This document shows positions 18,255 to 22,500 of a stretch of 22,500 bases of DNA, one piece after another. Under the pieces are notes generated by a model. That model did not search any database and was not told the origin of the DNA. It worked only from the letters and a program-made list of their open reading frames with translations. The stretch comes from Monoplex corrugatus (taxonomy: Eukaryota; Mollusca; Gastropoda; Littorinimorpha; Ranellidae): positions 47,571,351 through 47,593,850 of the forward strand of contig JAPXFY010000030.1 of assembly GCA_030674185.1 (NCBI GenBank). Direction: 5' to 3'. The translations under genes and the position numbers were made by a program. How positions within the stretch are numbered: position 1 is the first letter of the stretch; every line of letters starts with the position of its first letter.

Positions 18255-20066
18255 ACCAGACCTACAACTGGTGGACAGTTGACACAAACCTACAGTTGGT
18301 GGACAGATGACACAGACCTACAACTGGTGGACAGTTGACACAGACCTACAACTGGTGGACAGATGACACAGACCTACAACTGGTGGACAGTTGACACAGA
18401 CCTACAACTGGTGGACAGATGACACAGACCTACAGTTGGTGGACAGATGACACAGACCTACAACTGGTGGACAGATGACACAGACCTACAGTTGGTGGAC
18501 AGATGACACAGACCTACAGTTGGTGGACAGTTAACACAGACCTACAGTTGGTGGACAGTTAACACAGACCTACAGTTGGTGGACAGATGACACAGACCTA
18601 CAGTTGGTGGACAGTTGACACAGACCTACAGTTGGTGGACAGTTAACACAGACCTACAGTTGGTGGACAGTTGACACAGACCTACAGTTGGTGGACAGTT
18701 GACACAGACCTACAGTTGGTGGACAGTTGACACAGACCTACAGTTGGTGGACAGATGACACAGACCTACAACTGGTGGACAGTTGACACAGACCTACAAC
18801 TGGTGGACAGATGACACAGACCTACAACTGGTGGACAGTTGACACAGACCTACAACTGGTGGACAGATGCAACAGACCTACAACTGGTGGACAGTTGACA
18901 CAGACTTACAACTGGTGGACAGATGACACAGACCTACAACTGGTGGACAGTTAACACAGACCTACAGTTGGTGGACAGTTGACACAGACCTACAGTTGGT
19001 GGACAGTTAACACAGACCTACAGTTGGTGGACAGTTAACATAGACCTACAGTTGGTGGACAGTTGACACAGACCTACAGTTGGTGGACAGTTGACACAGA
19101 CCTACAGTTGGTGGACAGTTGACACAGACCTACAGTTGGTGGACAGTTAACACAGACCTACAGGTGGTGGACAGTTGACACAGACCTACAACTGGTGGAC
19201 AGTTGACACAGACCTACAGTTGGTGGACAGATGACACAGACCTACAACTGGTGGACAGTTGACACAGACCTACAACTGGTGGACAGTTGACACAGACCTA
19301 CAACTGGTGGACAGTTGACACAGACCTACAGTTGGTGGACAGATGACATAGACCTACAGTTGGTGGACAGATGACACAGACCTACAGTTGGTGGACAGAT
19401 GACACAGACCTACAGTTGGTGGACAGTTGACACAGACCTACAGTTGGTGGACAGATGATACAGACCTACAACTGGTGGACAGATGACACATACCTACAGT
19501 TGGTGGACAGTTGACACAGACCTACAACTGGTGGACAGTCGACATAGACCTACAACTGGTGGACAGATGACACAGACCTACAGTTGGTGGACAGTTGACA
19601 CAGACCTACAACTGGTGGACAGTTGACACAGACCTACAACTGGTGGACAGTTGACTCAGACCTACAACTGGTGGACAGATGACACAGACCTACAGTTGGT
19701 GGACAGTTGACACAGACCTACAGTTGGTGGACAGACAGTTAACACAGACCTACAACTGGTGGACAGTTGACACAGACCTACAACTGGTGGACAGACAGTT
19801 GACACAGACCTACAGTTGGTGGACAGATGACACAGACCTACAGTTGGTGGACAGATGACACAGACCTACAGTTGGTGGACAGATGACAGACCTACAGTTG
19901 GTGGACAGTTGACACAGACCTACAGTTGGTGGACAGATGACAGACCTACAGATGGTGGACAGATGACGCACACCTACAGTTGGTGGACAGATGACACAGA
20001 CCTACAACTGGTGGACAGTTGACACAGACCTACAGTTGGTGGACATTGACACAGACCTACAGTTGC
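18255..20066. repeat. 28-bp minisatellite with two variable sites, about 64 copies
   Basis: Unit ACCTACAACTGGTGGACAGT followed by TGACACAG. Site 1 is CAACTG or CAGTTG. Site 2 is CAGTTGAC, CAGATGAC or CAGTTAAC. Almost all other positions are constant. Rare forms include CAGGTG, CAGATGG, an extra ACAG (GGACAGACAGTT at about 19732 and 19792), and GATGCAAC. It ends at CAGTTGCGTTC near 20066. It is unrelated to the 28-bp repeat at 1-385. Confidence 0.96.
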
Positions 20067-20275
20067 GTTCTTTCTGCTGCGATCAGTGCATTTAAATACC
20101 GATTTAAATTGATTAATAATATTTTTCAAAAAAAACATTTCTGTGGTGGATAGATCATAGTCTACAGAAATGGATTTTGAGAAAAAGTCAAAACACCACA
20201 GATAGACCCTCAGTCACCTTTTCAGCTGCTAGTGCTGTTCGACTGACTGCGAGTTAAGACTGATTTCGTGGTGGG

Positions 20276-20412
<137 letters not shown>

Positions 20413-20812
20413 TGTGCGTGTGCGCCCGCGCGTGTTAATACACAAAGTGGTGGAAGGAGTGGGCACATTGAATATTGCCTGTCGTGTATGTTCACTTATC
20501 GAACTTTTACAAAAAATCCATAGAATTAATGAAACATCAATGACCAGACGCACTCCCTTGTGAGACAATCGTTATGACAACACGAGACAGGGTCATAAGT
20601 ACTTTGTACCAGGAGACTGATGCTTGAGAGGATATTCCAGCTGATCTTTACTATCCCACAGGAATAAATGACTAGGCTAAACCCTGGCAGACACTTCTTT
20701 CCGTTCTGCTTTCTGTCATGTCTACCTAGCATGCTCTTTACTGTGACACGGGTTTAGGCAAGCAGGCAAACGCCTGACACACACGACGCATGTTAACTCC
20801 CTTAGCACGATG

Positions 20813-20828
20813 AGCCACAATCGTGGCT
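20813..20828. repeat. Subterminal hairpin 1
   Basis: AGCCAC-AATC-GTGGCT: a perfect 6-bp stem with a 4-base loop, 16 bp inside the left end of the piggyBac-like element. Confidence 0.75.
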
Positions 20829-20848
20829 TTACCGTCCAAGCATGATGC

Positions 20849-20862
20849 GCCACAATCGTGGC
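20849..20862. repeat. Subterminal hairpin 2
   Basis: GCCAC-AATC-GTGGC with the same loop. It lies in a partial repeat of the sequence around hairpin 1 (GATG-G-GCCACAATCGTGGCTT, about 36 bp apart). Confidence 0.75.
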
Positions 20863-21490
20863 TTCATTCGTATCTCCCGCTGAATACTGTCTGTCTGATC
20901 TATAAAGCGAATAGAAATTGACCAATCAGAAGGCTTCTTTTGCATTGCCTCTGCCTTCTTCCTTTCACACGGTTGCCATTTTCGCTGTTCTTGAATTGAT
21001 TTCTATAAGTTTTTGCACAAAAGTGAGTGAGATTAGGACTGACTGTTAGGTTGACAAGTTGGGACTTTAGTTGACAGTAACTCTGGCGATGATTATGAGG
21101 TAAATATGGCTTTGTGTTTGGTTTCTATTTGAACAAGAGAGGTTCGAGCACACGATGAAGTGTATTTTTAGCACATCAGTCATTGATGGAATACTGGTTG
21201 TCGTTCAGTTTGATTTGTTTACATTGTACTTCTCATCGCACGAGCACGAATGTGTTTATCATTCTAACACTCTGTAATTTCATTTTCTCCTGCAAACAGG
21301 CGTTTATTTTACTTTTTTGTGCAATTCAGATTAATCCTTTCTAAATATATGTATACTTTTCTAGAAATGTTTACACCAGAGCAGCAAATAATTGAAAACA
21401 ATTGGTACCCATAGGCAGGTTGGCTCCCGTAATTTTAAGCCATTGTCTTATAGTACGCTTTTAATTATGTATTGTGCCAAGGGAGTTAAC

Positions 21491-21663
21491 GTCTTATCGG
21501 GATCCTCAGCCCCATCGGTATACTCAGCCCTATCAGGATACTCAGCCCTATCAGTATTCTCAGCCCCATCAGTATACTCAGCCCTATCAGTATACTCAGC
21601 CCTATCAGTATACTCAGCCCTATCAGTATACTCAGCCCTATTGGGATACACAGCCCTATCGGT

Positions 21664-21665
<2 letters not shown>
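21491..21665. repeat. 18-bp minisatellite, about 9 copies
   Basis: Unit CAGCCCTATCAGTATACT, full copies from 21507, preceded by a partial copy directly after the right TTAA of the piggyBac-like element. The + frame reads as a Gln-Pro-Tyr-Gln-Tyr-Thr hexapeptide followed by nine His from the CAT repeat. The frame then runs into the antisense of a LINE, so it is not accepted as a gene. Confidence 0.93.

Positions 21666-21694
<29 letters not shown>
21666..21694 (-). repeat. (ATG)n tail of the - strand LINE fragment
   Basis: CAT repeats on the + strand, i.e. ATG repeats immediately 3' of the LINE coding end on the - strand. This is the expected position for a non-LTR trinucleotide tail. Confidence 0.75.
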
Positions 21695-22275
21695 GGTGCC
21701 CTGCTGCATGGCGTTGGCGATCATGGACTTCCATCTGTCTCTATCTCTTTTTGCCTCAAGCATCTTCTCCACCCTCCTCGTCTTCAGCCACTCTGCAAGT
21801 ATGTCTAGTATTTTCTCCCTGGGTCTACCTGGTGCTCTCCTTCCCTCCAGCTTTCCCGTTGTGGCCAGGTGCTCCAAATCCCCCTTCCTCATAAAATGGC
21901 CTATAAATGTTGCCTGTCTTTTCCTAATCTTCCTTATGAATGATCTACTTGTGTCTGCCTCTGGTGTCTCAAGGTTGTGCCGTTTGCTGTTATTTTGCAT
22001 GAGGGGATTTCATGTTTTTTACTGATCACCATACTTCAGTCTTCCTGCTGTTTAGTTCCAACCCCTTACCTTTGCTTTCTATTTCAAGTATATTCACAAG
22101 GTTTTGTAGGTCCCTTTCATTTTCTGCAATTAGCACGGTGTCATCTGTGTATCGAATGTTGTTTATCATTTTTTCCTCCAAACTTTAATCCAAGATCTTC
22201 CTCTAGGTTTCTCATGATGTTTTGGCTGTAAAGTGAAAACAGATCTGGTGACAAAACACAACCCTGTCTGATAGA
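21692..22275 (-). pseudogene. Truncated LINE reverse transcriptase, second family
   Basis: Read on the - strand: RQGCVLSPDLFSLYSQ (motif B, about 22272-22226), then YTDDTVLIAE with the catalytic Asp pair in YTDD (22151-22140), then KGLELNSRKTEV. After a gap where roughly a hundred residues seem to be missing comes the C-terminal part: FIGHFMRKGDLEHL, GRPREKILD, then RDRWKSMIANAMQQGT and a stop in the ATG tail. The 5' end is lost near 22275 at a GATA repeat. A frameshift lies in the A-run near 22168-22176 and stops follow the KTEV motif. The sequence is clearly different from the main LINE (YTDD not FADD, different C-terminus). It is a dead 5'-truncated, internally deleted copy. Confidence 0.85.
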
Positions 22276-22500
22276 TAGATAGACAGATCAAAATATCCGG
22301 GACAGATCTGACCCAGGGAACAATTTCAACGTAATCTACATTGACATACCAGTAACGTGAGAAAGGGAAAGAGAAGTCCATGGGAACAGGGGAGGCTACC
22401 GAAACCCTACCTCCCCTGCCTCTCACATAGTTACTCCGCCATGATAGATTTCCACCCTGTTTACTTTCTCATAATTTCTCTTCTGTCTGTTCTGAGGTTT
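22276..22500. other. Unique right flank
   Basis: A short GATA repeat (22271-22283) marks the LINE truncation point. Beyond it nothing is recognisable. Confidence 0.5.

Larger units (their letters stand above)
20797..21485. mobile_element. piggyBac-like non-autonomous element (689 bp)
   Basis: Both ends abut TTAA (20793-20796 and 21486-21489), the invariant piggyBac target site. Inward from each TTAA the sequences read CTCCCTTAGCACGAT on the left and CTCCCTTGGCACAAT on the right: 13 of the first 15 bases agree, as imperfect terminal inverted repeats. Two copies of a hairpin follow the left end. The interior has no transposase frame, so it would be mobilised in trans. The evidence is the coincidence of matching TTAA sites and inverted ends; superfamily assignment is from the target site. 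Confidence 0.6.

Noticed and set aside
18255..20066. CRISPR-like or integron-like array
   Set aside because: There are no unique spacers; variation is confined to two sites of one unit.
21474..22025. Protein with Gln-Pro-Tyr repeats and a His9 tract
   Set aside because: The frame joins an 18-bp satellite, a LINE tail and antisense LINE sequence. The His run is the LINE's (ATG)n tail read backwards.

Overview
This window looks like intergenic DNA from an animal nucleus, probably a marine invertebrate and most likely a mollusc. That is inference from repeat content: an APE-type LINE with a trinucleotide tail, a tRNA-headed SINE, a RAG1-N-terminus-like transposon ORF of a kind reported from the sea slug Aplysia, and many minisatellites. 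I recognise no host exon, rRNA or functional tRNA. Most of the very long open frames are tandem repeats that happen to lack stop codons.

Layout. 1-385: 28-bp minisatellite. 569-945: tRNA-derived SINE. 1049-1185: A-rich simple repeats. 1488-3592: about 124 copies of a 17-bp unit with higher-order duplications. 3626-3873: 11/8-bp GATC array. 4178-4425: trinucleotide microsatellite. 4426-10275: one LINE copy on the + strand (5' UTR, endonuclease, reverse transcriptase, C-terminal zinc-knuckle-like end, 3' UTR hairpin, trinucleotide tail). It is split at 6089/7831 by a 1737-bp DNA-transposon-like insertion. 10608-10669: hammerhead-like core ending in poly-A. 10736-12503: 60-bp minisatellite. 12965-13211: 122-bp tandem duplication. 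13865-18240: about 4.4 kb in which the + strand is almost free of T, with a 37-bp-family array at 16154-17858. 18255-20066: 28-bp minisatellite with two variable sites. 20276-20412: (TA)n(GT)n. 20797-21485: piggyBac-like non-autonomous element between two TTAA sites. 21491-21665: 18-bp repeat. 21666-22275: second, truncated LINE on the - strand.

The most interesting object is the insertion at 6090-7826. It starts CACGGC and ends GCCGTG, is flanked by CCTT on both sides, and removing it with one CCTT restores the LINE reading frame. Each end carries the same 10-mer, CTGTTTAGTT, but 12 bp from the terminal heptamer on the left and 22 bp on the right. This recalls the 12/23 spacing of V(D)J recombination signals. 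On its - strand it encodes a 107-residue protein with LCRICG and, about 45 residues later, FCSNC, an arrangement resembling the N-terminal Cys-rich part of RAG1. I read it as an N-RAG-type mobile element caught nested in a dead LINE.

Nothing here works as an operon or host pathway. The window records nested transposition (LINE, then RAG1-N-like element; a separate piggyBac-like element; two LINE families; a SINE) between unusually dense, unrelated satellite arrays.
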